Positions 21,953 through 34,701 of a DNA stretch of 64,000 nt are shown piece by piece. Positions within the stretch are counted from its first letter, which is position 1, and each line of letters opens with the position of its first letter. Made by a program: the position numbers and the translations under genes. The notes beneath the pieces are model-generated. The model worked only from the letters and a program-made list of their open reading frames with translations. It was not told where the DNA came from and searched no databases. This DNA is from Pseudo-nitzschia pungens. Lineage: Eukaryota; Bacillariophyta; Bacillariophyceae; Bacillariales; Bacillariaceae. Where the stretch lies: positions 798,501 to 862,500 of the forward strand of contig CM074760.1 in the NCBI GenBank assembly GCA_037355855.1, in the 5' to 3' direction.

Positions 21953-24289
21953 ATGGATCACTCTGAACAACCGACGTTTGACACCGAAGTCGGCAGCCTC
22001 GATGATCATCGGGAGCAACGTCACTCCGATAGATCGAGTTTTGGTCCGTCCCAAAGCCGAGCACAATCCGAATCCAATGCCACGAATGACGATCTTGCCC
22101 TCCCACAGTTCCCCGATTCCAGTGCTTCCGACGAAGTCCACGCAAACGCAACAACAAATGCAACTATCAGTACCGATGACGCATCCCTTCCGCTGCTGCT
22201 CCAACTCTTGTTCGGCCTCAATGGCCTGTCCCTCTCCCTGCTGACGCTTCCCATCATGTACATTCTCAATACCCGCGTGAAGGTCCCCCTGCCCTACCTC
22301 CCCGCCTACGGTGCCATTGCCTTTTTGCCCTACTCCCTCAAGCCCATGTACGCGTACCTCTGCGGCTTGCTGATCAAGACGCCGGCGGAACCCCCCTCTT
22401 CGTCGTCGCGGCGGCGAGCCGGTGGTCACCGCTACCTGGGCCTCTTTGGCGCGCTGCTCACCGCCAACAGCCTCTGCACGATCGGCTTTTGCGCCATTCC
22501 CGAGGGGGGCGTCGCCGCCCTCTTTGCCGTGGCATTTTGCCGCGGCATCGCCGATTCGTGGGCCGAGTTTTGCCTGGGCCTGACCCTCATCGATCGCGCG
22601 CGCGAGTCCTCTCTCGGGAGCCACCGTACCTACGAGACGGTCGTCTCCGGACTCCAGGCCCGGGCCGCCACCGCCGGGAATCTCGGGGCGTGGCTGGCCA
22701 GTGTGGTGACCTGTCTGATCTTTGTCCGGCGCTATTATCACTCTCGCTCGGCGAGTGGAGGCGGGGGCGGAGACGAACCGCAGCTCAGCGGAGGCGTAGC
22801 CAACGGACTCATCGCGGTGACGGCCTTTTTGCAGCTGCTGGCGGCGATCGCGGTTGTCATCTGCATTCAAACGGGGAGACTGGCAAGCGGGATTTATCGG
22901 GAGATTCCGATCGACAGCACGGAACGATTGTCCGCACTTGGGGATCCGATGGCGCTCCGCAACCGGAGCCGCAGCCGCAGCCGTAGTCCTAGCCACAGCT
23001 CGGAGTGCCCCACGGAACTGGATTCCCTGCGCGGTGACGACGAAGAGAGCAGCCATCCATCGTATTCAAGCCTGGAAGACTTTGCCGACGATGAGGACAG
23101 CCTGACCAGCAACGATAGCATTCGTGCCAACAGCAACAGCAACGCCAACACCAGCACTAGCCACAAGGATCGATCCTCCCCGGCGACACTCTTTCGATGG
23201 ATCCTGGTGGTCCTATTGCAATTCGTCCTGGTCCTCATCGCCCTGAAGGAACCCATTGTCGAGTCGTCCTCGCACTTTGTATGGTCCGTTGCCGTCACAA
23301 CCCTAGCGTTTGGCTGTCTGCTGGCGCTCCTAGCCTTGTGGTGCGGGAACCACGGCGGCAGCGGCAGCGGACGGGGCAGCGACGATTCCAGGACGCTCCG
23401 CGTAGGGCTCTACCTGGTGCTGCGGAACGCCGTTCCCAGCGACGCGACGATTCTAGCCTCGTTTGCGTATTCCCTGCTGGGAGAGTCCCGGCCCGTCACG
23501 CTGCAGCTCCTGGCGGTACTGGGAATGGGTGTGAACAGCCTCTCCTCGTGGTCCTACACGAAACTCTTTTCGGCACGCTTCGGCGGAGGACGTCCACTCT
23601 TGTGCCTCATGGGTGGAACGGTGGTCCTGGCCTCGCTGGCTTCCCTCCTCAACGTCGCTGTGATCCGGGAGTACCAGCGATCCGGGGACGACGGGGACGG
23701 AGAGGAAGCCGAATCTGGAGCGAGCGCGATATCGGCGAGGCTGCTGCTTCTGGTGGTGCTGTCCAAGATCGTCACGACGTTTTTTGGGGAGTGGGCCTTT
23801 TTGCCGGAACTCTTGCTGGCCACCACCTCGGTGGGCCTTCCGAGGACCGGAACAGAACAGGGTCCCGCCGAACGCAGCGGAGGCGAGAGAGTCCTGCTCA
23901 CCGGCGGAGCCGACGAGGAGGTTGAACTGGGTCCGATGTCCGCGAGCAGCTCACCGTCCCTGGAAACTCGCGACGAGGACTCCCGGCGGTCGAGCGATTA
24001 CGGCAACGGCGACGACAACGACAACGACCCTCCCCACAGCGAAGAGAACGGAAATCACGACAAACGAATCGCCATGGAGTACGGAACGCTAGTGTCGTGC
24101 ATCGATTTTGGGGACCAGCTGGGGTCTCTGGCGGCGGCACCGCTGGTGGCCCTCCTGAACATTTCTCGGGACAACGACTTCTTGCACCTTGATCGCCTGA
24201 TTCTTGTGTGCGCCGTGGCCAACATGGTCGTTACTATTGGGCTGCTGCCGCTCTTGGCGGTAGGGAAGAGCAAGCACAGACAACGATGA
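21953..24289 (+). CDS. BT1/folate-biopterin-transporter-like membrane protein
   Basis: Single exon, 778 residues from the first in-frame ATG at 21953. An acidic soluble N-terminus of ~80 residues is followed by transmembrane segments: LLQLLFGLNGLSLSLLTLP, then YLPAYGAIAFLPYSLKPMYA, a pattern typical of the first helices of BT1/FBT carriers. Further segments include LGLFGALLTANSLCTIGFC, FRWILVVLLQFVLVLIAL and LLLLVVLSKIVTTFFGEWAF. Two long hydrophilic loops are rich in Ser, Arg and acidic residues (about residues 330-400 and 640-700). The family belongs to the major facilitator superfamily and carries folates or pterins in Leishmania, cyanobacteria and plastids. The substrate here is unknown. 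No plastid signal is visible. The extra length over the usual ~500 residues comes from the loops. The family call is moderate. Confidence 0.6.
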   Translation: MDHSEQPTFDTEVGSLDDHREQRHSDRSSFGPSQSRAQSESNATNDDLALPQFPDSSASDEVHANATTNATISTDDASLPLLLQLLFGLNGLSLSLLTLPIMYILNTRVKVPLPYLPAYGAIAFLPYSLKPMYAYLCGLLIKTPAEPPSSSSRRRAGGHRYLGLFGALLTANSLCTIGFCAIPEGGVAALFAVAFCRGIADSWAEFCLGLTLIDRARESSLGSHRTYETVVSGLQARAATAGNLGAWLASVVTCLIFVRRYYHSRSASGGGGGDEPQLSGGVANGLIAVTAFLQLLAAIAVVICIQTGRLASGIYREIPIDSTERLSALGDPMALRNRSRSRSRSPSHSSECPTELDSLRGDDEESSHPSYSSLEDFADDEDSLTSNDSIRANSNSNANTSTSHKDRSSPATLFRWILVVLLQFVLVLIALKEPIVESSSHFVWSVAVTTLAFGCLLALLALWCGNHGGSGSGRGSDDSRTLRVGLYLVLRNAVPSDATILASFAYSLLGESRPVTLQLLAVLGMGVNSLSSWSYTKLFSARFGGGRPLLCLMGGTVVLASLASLLNVAVIREYQRSGDDGDGEEAESGASAISARLLLLVVLSKIVTTFFGEWAFLPELLLATTSVGLPRTGTEQGPAERSGGERVLLTGGADEEVELGPMSASSSPSLETRDEDSRRSSDYGNGDDNDNDPPHSEENGNHDKRIAMEYGTLVSCIDFGDQLGSLAAAPLVALLNISRDNDFLHLDRLILVCAVANMVVTIGLLPLLAVGKSKHRQR

Positions 24290-25024
24290 CGACTACGCAG
24301 ATCCAGGTCGGAACCCATAGACGAAAGTCGAATCCGTCCTCCTTCGGCGTTCGAAGCTTTGCTACAAATCATTATAGTTTTGCTGTTGTATCAATAGAGA
24401 GTTTATTGTAAAGGACTTGTTCCCAATCCTTTGGCATGGTTCAAATAGCGACGGTTACATCGTGACTCCTGAAATTCTCTTCAACTCTTACGCAAGCGCA
24501 AGTTGACATGCATTTTCATCAAATAATACGGATGTTTGTAAGTGTAGTCTGATATTCCATGATCACATCAACAACTCTTGGACTGGCATTCATTCTACTT
24601 GAAGGAAACGAAAATTGCGGAGGTGATACGGCGTGCTCGTTTGTGGCCCTAGTCACTGGATTGCTGACAATCGACAAACATAATGGTGTAACTCCACGTG
24701 ACACTGGTACCCTGTAAAGGAGACAATGCTAAATCTCTCTCAGCAATGATTAAGAATGGTCATTGATGACTTGGAATGACGTACTGAGTACTCCGAGTGC
24801 CTGAAGATATGCCAATCAATTGAATGAAATGGACATGAGCCCATCTGTTTTGTTGTTTCTTCTTCCTCACACCCATCGTTTCCGACTGACTAAAGGCTGA
24901 AGTGTGTCGTAAATAGAGAATACTTTTTGCTCTTGGAGAGACGAGGGATCTGCCAGTTTTTGGCAATAAAGGTGTTGCCGTTCGAAATGTGTTTTGCGAC
25001 TACTTAGCCATCCTCATTTCCGAG
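24290..25024. other. Convergent intergenic region
   Basis: 735 bp, AT-rich, between the 3' ends of the transporter and the unnamed-family gene. Nothing recognised. Confidence 0.6.
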
Positions 25025-26179
25025 TCAATCGTTACTAGTCTTTTCGAAAAGAGGCAGTGCACGACACAGAATTGTGGGTTCTCTCTGGATTAGCTTGAAG
25101 AGACCGTCCAATTGGATCTCTTCTTCTGATGCAGCGCAAACCAAGGATTTAAGGCCGTAGTTTTTGTCCTTCTTGGTAGCATTATTTAGAGCATCTTCAA
25201 GCATCCTTTCGATGTCATCTCGGCCAAACTTTTCGCATGCCATAGCATAAGCTGTCCCACTGGAAAGGTCTTGACCTTTGTGGAAGATGAAACCAATTCT
25301 GTGAGGAAAGTGACGCATCCCCGCGTCAAACACAATCTTGAGTCTCGATACATTGTTGTCAAACAAAATGGCAAAATTCAGCAAATGGTGCGTATTGCCG
25401 TAACACCTTTCTAGGGAACACGGATCCCAATTGACTAGATACGAAAACCGTCGTGCCGGAAAAATAGGCTTTGTGCACAACCGCAGCAATACGTTGTATT
25501 TTTGAATGTCACTTTTCTGGAAGAGTCCGATCTTCCGCAAGTCTTCCATAACACCAACAATGGATTTATCGACGGAATCATGGTACTCCTCATTTTTGTC
25601 GTCATCCTTCCCGTAATCGTAAAAAGAAAGGAGGTTATTCAAGACCGCGACTTGAAACCCGATACAATCGGAATCGACGAGTCCACCTCGATCTGCCTTA
25701 CGAAACTGCTGCAATTCGATCCCGAGCTTAGCAAAGAGGGGGATGAAGCGTAGATTATTTAGGTTGAGGTTCTTCTTCGACACGTAGCAATGGATAGGAC
25801 GCATTCCCCACCGATCCTCCGACGACAAGACATCTGGAAAGAATCGCACAACGACTTCGGCTTGGGCTGCTGTGGTAACAGTGCGATTGCCGACCCTACT
25901 ATCAGCTCCAATCCAATCGGAAATAAAGAGAAACTCCCGCACCTTCTGGAGAAAGATGTCCGGCCTCGAATGTTCCCATCGCTCTATGCAATGACGAACA
26001 TCACTTGGGAATTCCAGTCGTCGTTCAAGAATCAATTGCTTTTTGCGGATTTCCTCGATGAATTCTGAGTCCATACTTTCTGCGGTATTGTATTCCCATT
26101 CTTCACGATGATACACTTCCGAGAAGAAATATTGTGTTATTGGGCATCTTGATGAGCTTTTCATATCAAGATGTATCAT
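25025..26179 (-). CDS. Unnamed diatom family protein, copy 1
   Basis: Single exon, 384 residues, ATG at 26179 and stop TGA at 25025. It is paralogous to the gene at 54.7-55.8 kb. Shared blocks include VRFFPDVL versus IRFFPKVL, then FIPLFAKLGIEL versus FVPLFAKLGVEL, then RGGLV versus RGGLL. Both also share LRKIGLFQKSDIQKYNVLLR versus LREMNLFKKEDIANYHLIHR, FSYLVNWDPCSLE versus FRYLMEWDSSSFM, and a late FDAGMRHFPHRIGFIFHKG versus FEIGLRYFPTEMGGLFHLG. The alternating short helical blocks resemble a degenerate ankyrin-like solenoid. No catalytic motif is seen. I know this family only as unnamed multi-copy diatom proteins. No signal peptide or membrane segment is seen. Function unknown. Confidence 0.72.
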   Translation of the reverse strand: MIHLDMKSSSRCPITQYFFSEVYHREEWEYNTAESMDSEFIEEIRKKQLILERRLEFPSDVRHCIERWEHSRPDIFLQKVREFLFISDWIGADSRVGNRTVTTAAQAEVVVRFFPDVLSSEDRWGMRPIHCYVSKKNLNLNNLRFIPLFAKLGIELQQFRKADRGGLVDSDCIGFQVAVLNNLLSFYDYGKDDDKNEEYHDSVDKSIVGVMEDLRKIGLFQKSDIQKYNVLLRLCTKPIFPARRFSYLVNWDPCSLERCYGNTHHLLNFAILFDNNVSRLKIVFDAGMRHFPHRIGFIFHKGQDLSSGTAYAMACEKFGRDDIERMLEDALNNATKKDKNYGLKSLVCAASEEEIQLDGLFKLIQREPTILCRALPLFEKTSND

Positions 26180-27765
26180 GAGAAATCATTCAAATCCACC
26201 GACATCCATAGGATCCGTTTTTCGGAGCAAAGAAAAAGTGAAAACGTGGTCCGATCGAGAAAATCGAAAAATACGTAGGCAGAAGAATACTCGTGTGTCA
26301 CATCAAACATCATTATTGATGCATAAATGCAGCGCTACTATTGAACATCGGTTTTTAGAAGATTTTTAGAATATACTGCAATACTACTCGGTGGTCTTAA
26401 AAACTCTCCATTAATAGTCGAAGTACGGTATTCAATAATGGTATTATTATTATCTTTTTTTTTTTCCAACATTTTGCAGTGCGCTTACCTTATGTGCAAT
26501 CCTCTCTTAGCAGCAACCTCCCCGGCGGTCACCAAAACACTATTATTATTTTTTCCATGATCATCATGTTTACTATTGAAAGAATGTTTTTTTTTAAAAA
26601 ATGACAGTTATCACTAGTAGTTAACGGGTGATGCTAGCAAGTGTTCATTGTTATGGAATTGAATAACAATGCAACAAGAATCCCACATCATACTGTCATG
26701 AAAAATAGTACTGTGCTGAAGGCTCATCCTAGTATCATTGAGTTCGTATTGTATTTACTTTGTCCCTTTGCCAGCGCACTTGCCCAACTTAGAGGAGATT
26801 GAAAACTTGAAAACCATTCTATTTGTGGTGGTTCTCCAACCATTGTTCTCAATCATGCAATTCATTCGGAGTGAACAAGGAGTATACTCGAAGAATTACT
26901 ACTAGTATCCAGGAGGAAACATATCGGATTTTCTATGATGTTTGTCTGTATCCACCACATCATTGCCCAACATAACATGTATCACCAATACTACTACTAG
27001 TAATAGCACAACTACTAATTCTTGTTACAAGCAGTCCAGCATTGCCATCAAGTGAATATCGTAGTAGTAAAACTAAGGTTACTTCAATCAAAATCGTTAC
27101 AGCGAAATAAAAGTATGAACCCTATGATCTGGATCGCTTTTGTTGTCCAACCAGCATGCGGAGTTTCTTCAGTTTTCATTATTATTTATGGTGGCGGACT
27201 TGACGTAGATACTTCAATGTAAGAACTGTAGTTGTAGAATTATGTTTTTTCTTCGTTGGTGTTCAGTGTTTTGTTGCCTTCGCATGACAGTGACACGTCT
27301 CATATTTTGTATGAAAAGAAGGCCAATCCCCTCCCCTCCCCTCCCTCGAGCAGAATCGTGAGTTCTCACATGGCTCCGTTATCCGTACAAGTTTCACAGT
27401 ACATGTCTGTACTGCGATACTTTTACTGGACAGCATGAAATCTTCGGTTGTGTTTTCTTTCTTCTCACGGTTCACGTCATATTCAACGTCGCCGGCTTTT
27501 CATGTATGATTATTATTTTAGTGTACGGTACCGTACGAGGTAAGATTACTCCATTCGTCAATCTGGTATCTCTCCCTCACAAAAAAAGGAACACAGACTC
27601 CAATAACTCGTATTCAATACAAGAACTGTAAGAATGTAAGAAATCACTCCTGACGAAGTCGTTGCACAAAAAATAATTTTGCTGCCTGTTGTTGCTCGGT
27701 CTTCGGATTCTAGCATAGAGAGTTCTGAGTCGTGGAAATGCTATGGTGTCAACGGCAAAAGGGCA
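26180..27765. other. AT-rich intergenic region
   Basis: No gene seen. Contains poly-T/A tracts (26455-26465, 26586-26600) and ACTACTACTAGTAAT-type words near 26990. A GGTAAGATTACTCC word lies at about 27540. Confidence 0.6.
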
Positions 27766-30700
27766 ATGCGTCTTCTTACGTTTGCGTCTCCGTTTCAAAT
27801 TGGCATCATTTGCAATTCACCTTTAGTTCCATTTCGTCGTGGGATATCGGGTGTAAATGCCATGGCGCAACCGCAGCCACTGGCAAGACCCTTGTCACCG
27901 CCGACCGGTAACAACAGCGATGAAAACGCCAAGCCAAAACCTAGGACGGTGGCACAATCCTACTGGAGACGTCGCCATGCGCGTTCGCCACGGCAAGAAC
28001 CAGCGCTGCGCAGAGTCGTTCCCGTTGACGGAATCGCAGAACAAGATCCTCTCAGAGAGTGGCGATCACCGAAAGCGGGAACGACGTCAACAGCGGCTTC
28101 GGATGCGAATTCAGAATGCGGCAGCAAGGGGGACCACAAATGTACATACGGGGAATCATCATCCAATTCAATATCATCAATCAGCAACGGGGAAGAAATA
28201 ATAGAATCGACTACAACACCATTAAGATCCTCAAGAGCTCCAATCGTTCATAAGAAAAAACAACAACTTGCCGACCTTTCTGGCGACACCATGACGAATC
28301 CCCATGAAAGCCCGATAGTTGCGGTCACCGCTGAAGAAACGGGAAAACGCGGGCAACCCTCAACATATGACACGAACGAAACGGCGCATACGAATATGAG
28401 TACAGCCACAGGCTCTGTTCTTTCTCCTTTACCCTCTGCACATATGTCGCCTACCACGACGGAGGGAATTGCCGCAAATGTTCCTTCATCTGTACCATCT
28501 GATGCCGTCTCGCCCACAAGAACAGATAGAGCTATCCCATATGTACCTTCGCCTGTAGGATCCGCGGGCAACTCGACAAATTACCCTTCGCTTGTAGCTT
28601 CCGTGGGCAACGAGAGATCTTCAACACAAAGGACCTCTTCGGAGACATCGCATCCGATCATCGGAGGCCTGCGACTGTCTCATCCCGATGATAAACATAA
28701 CCTCACTTCCGTTCAGTGCTTCGTCCGCTCGAAGCTTTTGGAAGTCTTTACTGTACCATGCAACAATCCCGAGCAGCCCGAAGTGCAGAGCATTGTTGGC
28801 ATCCGCTGCATCCACTGTGGGCGTCTATCCAAGGAAGAACGGACCCGAGCTCATGCTTTCTTTCCGAAAAGCATCGAAGATATTTACGCAGGGGTGGCGA
28901 ATTGGCAGTGCAGACATTTGTCGCATTGTATGCACGTCCCAAAACAATGCAGGGAAACCCACACGCGTCTCAAGGAAGAGCCCAAAACCGTCCGGAATAA
29001 CATAAGGACGTACTGGATCGAATCTGCACTTGCCAACGGGTTGAGGAATGTCGACGAAAATCGAAGCGGAATAACTCTCGACCCAAAATCTTCCCCAGAC
29101 GACAATGCAACTCAGTTAGGCAACTCTACTTCTGACTACAACACTTTAGGTAATCTGGATGGCAGTACTATCAAGAAACAGAATAACAACTGCCCCAATG
29201 GGCATCCAGGTAATACAACTGACGTCGACGAAAAATCACAGGAGGAATTGGCAGACCAAGCAAATAAAAAGGGCGAGAAAAATCGCAAAGATCAGCCAGG
29301 TGCTTCAAATGACGTCGCTGTCATCAATTCTCAAACGGTTGGCCGCAAGAGAGGACGTGCCCCCATAAATAGAGACAATATGTCACAGAAAGATCACCCT
29401 GAAATGGTGCAATGTAACAAGTGCAAAACATGGCATAATCTTCCAAATAATGTCAGGGGGGATGACTTGCCTACAAAATGGCATTGTACAATGATTACAT
29501 GGGCACCAGCTCCAACCTGTTGTGAATTAATAGAGCCTCCTTTCAAACGAAGGCAAACAGGCACATCAGGATTGGACATCTCACCATCACCTTTGCCTTT
29601 CTTATCAAATAGAACATTGACCAGTCATGATGAAAAAGGAAAACTACACCGAGACATTATTTTGCAGCAGGTCAAAGAAAGAGTCCAGCTGACAACTGAA
29701 CATGACGCTTTCTATAAAAAGCTCCTTGCTTCTGTACCAAGCACTGCCATCACATCCTATTCCTTGGCTTCTTCCACAACTACCATGGGTAAAACAGATT
29801 TCAGTAGCAAAAAATATCTGATACCTTCAATACCAAAACAGAATTTGAAATTAATTGATTGGGGAAGAGACAAAGGCCAAGAATTGAATAGAAACTCCTC
29901 TGTGATACAAATTGAAGTTGGAAAAGCAAGAATAAGCAAAAGATGGATTATTCCCAAAAGGATCCCAGATAAATCAGGTGAATACTTTCATGGTGATTCT
30001 TCCTCGGTGCTATTCACTCCTCTGCAATTTGTGAAGAATGTAATTACTACAGCTGAAAACCATATCAACGAGATGGACCAAAGACACCATAACTGGAATG
30101 CCACAATATCTCCAAATGACTCTAGTTCACCCCACTCATATATTGTGGAAGCAGAAGGAACAGAAAAAGCTATGGCAATCATAAAAGTGTCAATACAGAC
30201 CTTTGTAAGACTAGAAATTGAACGATTCAATTTAAAGACGTTGGTGAATGATGGCAACTCATTAGTTGTGGATGTGAACTGGGTTCTTGATTTACAGGAA
30301 GATCCTTCAACACAAAGTCTTGGAGCTCGAATTGGTGGTGCACATATAGCAAATACAATTGGGGCATATATTAAAAATATATATGCTGACAGCATATTGG
30401 AACAGGAGCTTGGCAGAAATGCAATTAATAGAGGATGTGCATTGCTTGCTGTGAATGATGAAGACATTACTGATGCTTCTCAGGTGACAGACCTAATTCA
30501 GGAAGCAAAATTAAACGCAGCATCAGGTGATACCTCCAGAATTAAGCTGACTCTTTGTTTATCAAAATATGCTGACCTAAGTGAAGCTGATATTGCAGAA
30601 CTAAATATCAGGAAAAGAGATGGATCTGCATTTGATCAAGTTGAAAATGAGAGTATAAGACTTGCTAACTGGATTGGATCAGATCAAGGGCTTGACCAAG

Positions 30701-33700
30701 TGTTTACCCAGCAGCACTTCAAAATGGCACAGGAACAAACAGTGAGCAAAGCTAAAGTTTATGACATTGAACACTCAGACTCTTCTGATGATGGTTTCAA
30801 GGTCTCATCAACTCTCCAACCAAAAAATACGTACAAAAGAAAAAGACCACAAATTGGGAGTGAAAACCATGAAAAGAAAAGAATAAAACGGCAAAAAGAA
30901 GGAAACAGAGAATATTCACCAGATAATGCAAGAAATAGTGCATGCAAAGAGAACTCAACTGCAAAAGTCGAGAGAAAAAGAACAGCCAATGATGGTATCA
31001 AAAATTTTTGGCATTTTGAACAAAAGCTGAAGCCATTATTCAGTCTGGACTTCAAGGACACAAAAATCAACTCCAAACTTGTTTGCTCAAGCATGTGGAG
31101 AAAACACAAAGAGCTCTTTGGGGAGGATGCCATTTGTGGTGAAAATTGTAGGTGCATCATGTGGCTTCCAGAAATGGTCGAGAGTGTGATTGATGATTAT
31201 ATTGCAAGAGAGAAAGAGAAGAATAGAACATCAGAAACAGAGGATGAACTCAGAAAACAAACCCGTGGAATTTGCAAATACTTTGCACCTAGGTTTGTAC
31301 ATCTGTTGGAACAGGAATACCCTAGAGAAAACGAAAGTCGACTGATAACTAGGTTAGTTGGAATGTGGGAATTGCACCAAAAAAATCGAATGTACGGATT
31401 CAATTGTAAAAAAGAATGTGGATGTGAACAAGAGTGGGATCAGATGTTTGGAAAAGGAAACAAAGCCCAAGCCAAAGTGTTTGCAAAACGAACACATCTT
31501 CTAAATAAGAGAATTGCATCAGAAGCCAGTCAGAGTCCAGTGATTCCACGAAAGAGGAAAGCAACAGCTCCTCCTTCTATAGGCAAGAAACAAAATGATC
31601 CAACAAAAACAGTGAATGACACTCGAAAAAGTCTGGGCACTTTGATTTCATCAATGACATCTCGACAAGAGCTTTTTGAAGTTGATTTTGACAGTTCAAT
31701 TGCATTGGGTGGATATTTCAGAACAGAAGGAAATCCCACACGATGTGTGGTCTACTCAACTTACAAAGATGGTCAATTGGCAAAGAACACAAGAGTTTTC
31801 AATGGAACTACAGTGCTCTCCGTAATTACAGGGGAAAACAGAAATTCAATTCATAGCCACGATGATTTGAAACGATTCTATGAGAATGCAAAAAGGACAA
31901 GAAACAGGTTATCCATTTTGTTTGACAATCAAAATGGGAAGCCTAACAATTTTGATGGTGAAAAGGAATGGGATGAATCTGGTCACTGGATTGGATCAGG
32001 TCATTTTGATGAAAACGATGGTTGGCCAGGAGGTGCAAAGATAGTTCAGAAGCCACAATTCACAAAAGCAGTAGCAGGCACTGCAGCATCCCTTGCGAGA
32101 GAAACTTCAGTTGGAGTCATGAAAGAGAGTGATTCAGCGCTAAAAGTAACACATAATCTCATTGTTCCAGAGTGGACCTCAATTGTAAATACAGCAGAGC
32201 CAGGACACAAAAAACGTGCACCAAAGAAGTCGCTAATTGTAACTGAGTCAACTTTCCTTGCTGATGAGCCAACAGAAAGTGCTGATGCCTCAAAACAAGG
32301 CATTGGCAAACTTATTCCTTCAGCACGAAAAATAAGAAGTCGCAGGAAGCGAACTCACTCAAAACACGTAAAGTTTTCACAACCAAGCAATCAAGAAATT
32401 TTCTTCTGTAAGAACGACGCAGCAAATGTGCGCAAAGTGTTGTCCAATGTACGAGTAGAATCAACTGAAAAATCTCCACAAGTGCCCCCCAACCAAACAC
32501 TGTCAAATGCCATAAGAACTGGATCATGCAAAGACATGCTCCAAATATTGCAAACTCACCCAATAGAAGATCTTGACCTTGAATCTGTTTTGCAAAAGGA
32601 ATATTATTTTGTTGGGAATGAGATTCAAAAAATTCAACAAATAAATGAAAAGAACGACGCACCAGTGGGTGCAGAACGAAGGTCTCAGGAAAATGATTTC
32701 TATGCAAAGTACAGAGCTCTCAGTATATATATCCATTGTATACATCTTATCGAAAGGGCTATGTGTTTGAAAAAGTGGTGTGTGCTGGACATCGAACTGA
32801 AATATATTGATATTGTACCTGAAAATCACACAATCGTTGATTTGATAAAAGGGGATGTTTCACTGAAAATGCAGAATGGCAATATGCTAAATCATTTGGT
32901 AAGTACTTTCGTGTGAATTCAAGTTCCTGATTCGTTTCGCTCATATTCGTTACACAAAATCTCAATTGAATCTAATCAAATTCCACAGGGTCCTCTACCA
33001 ATCCGACAGTTTTCTCAGCACATGAGCTTTAGTGACAGTGATAATGCTTTAGTATTCACTGTTCACAACAACAAATCACTTCGTTTCGATCAACGTGACT
33101 TTCTCGTCGATTTGAAAAAGGGATCGCTTCACGGTTCAGCTAAAAATGAAAGAAATATTGGTCGTTTCACACTGAAACTAAACGACGTCGAAGAAAAATG
33201 TGTTCTTGATGCAAGTCCAATAGAGTACAGTCAATCACTGTCCCAAGATGGGTCCCAAGAATTCTCAAGTGGCTATGTCACTATCACTGCTAAGAAACGA
33301 AAAGCAGATAAGGGGTATATTCGGGATAAGCAGAAGGACATAATCAAAAAGTTCCACCAGCTGCTTGCACAAATCGAACGTTTCAACCAAGATCCCAAAA
33401 TTCCGTCTGGGACTAGATTGACTGGAAACATTTTTGGAATAGACGGGAAGTCCATACTACACGCAGCCATCCAACTTGTGGATGACATAGAACTCGTGGA
33501 AAAAATCTTGAAGCTTGGAGCAGACCCTAAGTGCAGTGGTAACCTAGGAATCGGAACTCCCTTGACCCTCGCCCAAAAGAATTTTTATCGGGCGTCAGAA
33601 AGGGTAAAGAACACATACAAGAATGACGCTGATATTACGGTGCATGAAAAGCGATCGAATCGAGCAAGGATGTTGGTCGAAACGCTACAGAACCATATCA

Positions 33701-34701
33701 TCGAGCCAGTTGCTCCCGTCACGGATTCGTCCGCTTCGTCTGCAATGGATTGTATCCGATTGCCTCTCACGCGCACTCCATCCGCTTCTCCGTCACTCAG
33801 TACGGGTACCGAAAACAATAACAATGATCACCACAAACGCCCGAATCAAATCGAACAAGCACCTATCAAACCGTCGTCGAACGATCCCACTTTCAAGATT
33901 GACAAAGAGACCGATGCTGCTGAACGACCGAAAGTAACAACAAGAAGAGTCAATACACCCGCACTGGTCTTACCAAAACTGATACAATCAGAATGGTTTG
34001 GATTCCACCCAAAATTTATTAGGAGTTTGTCGAAGGAGACTGTGCCTGCCAACTTTCGGAGATGTTTGAATGGTGATAGTTGCAGATTTTGGAAGAGTCG
34101 GACCTGCAGGTTTTGGCACACATTGCGTGATCATTCGCCGAGCGAACGAAAACTGCCGCCTGCCAGTTCTCTTCCCGCGCTGAGCGACCTCCCTCGATTA
34201 TCGAAGGACCTGGTAGAGTACAAGACGGAAAAAGATTGGGTCACGGCGGCGTACATCGACGAGAGCACGAGAGCGATAATCTACGTTCAGAAAGTCCTTC
34301 CGGATTCCGGTTCCGTTGCGGACGATGGCACATGTTGGTTCCGTACGAAACAATCGGCACTGTTCAGTCTTCGATACAATGTATACTTTGACATGCATCG
34401 CGGTTCATCACCATCGACCGTTCGAGACCGGTCGAATGTTGCCGATGCCGGTCGCAACCACGAGCACGATCGCAATCATCATCAAAGGAACCAATCGCAT
34501 CGACAACACAAACACAAACACCAGCAGCAATACAATCATCATCAGCACTACCCAACACCAAGCGGAAATCGTTTTTACCACGACCACGACAGACACTCAT
34601 CGCGTAGTAAGCACGGGAATCACGATCGTTACGCTTCACGCAACAACAGCAACAGCAACAACAACGAAAATCATCACTCTCACTCTCGCTATAGATACTA
34701 A
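27766..34701 (+). CDS. Large multidomain protein A: Cys module, CW finger, PDZ-like, ankyrin-like, CCCH-like
   Basis: Two exons, 27766-32898 and 32989-34701, 2281 residues. ATG 27862 is an alternative start. Domains in order: Ser/Thr-rich N-terminus; Cys module at ~340-420 (GIRCIHC, FFPKSIEDIY, HLSHC, then YWIESALANGL), related to the left-edge gene; AT-hook-like GRKRGRAP; CW-type zinc finger at ~545-590 (QCNKCKTWHNLP...LPTKWHC...CC); PDZ-like segment at ~865-935 (YIKNIYADS...GCALLAVNDEDI); new Cys-rich domain at ~1080-1225 (FEQK...LDFKDTKI, MWRKH, CGENCRC, TRGICKYFAPRF, CKKECGCEQEW); second PDZ-like segment at ~1303-1385; ankyrin-like segment at ~1864 (SILHAA...ILKLGADP); CCCH-like motif near 2070 (C-x5-C-x7-C-x3-H); His/Asn-rich tail. 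CW domains elsewhere read H3K4 methylation, so a chromatin role is plausible but inferred. Codons are markedly AT-rich between about 29.1 and 33 kb. It pairs with the broken paralogue B downstream. Confidence 0.82.
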
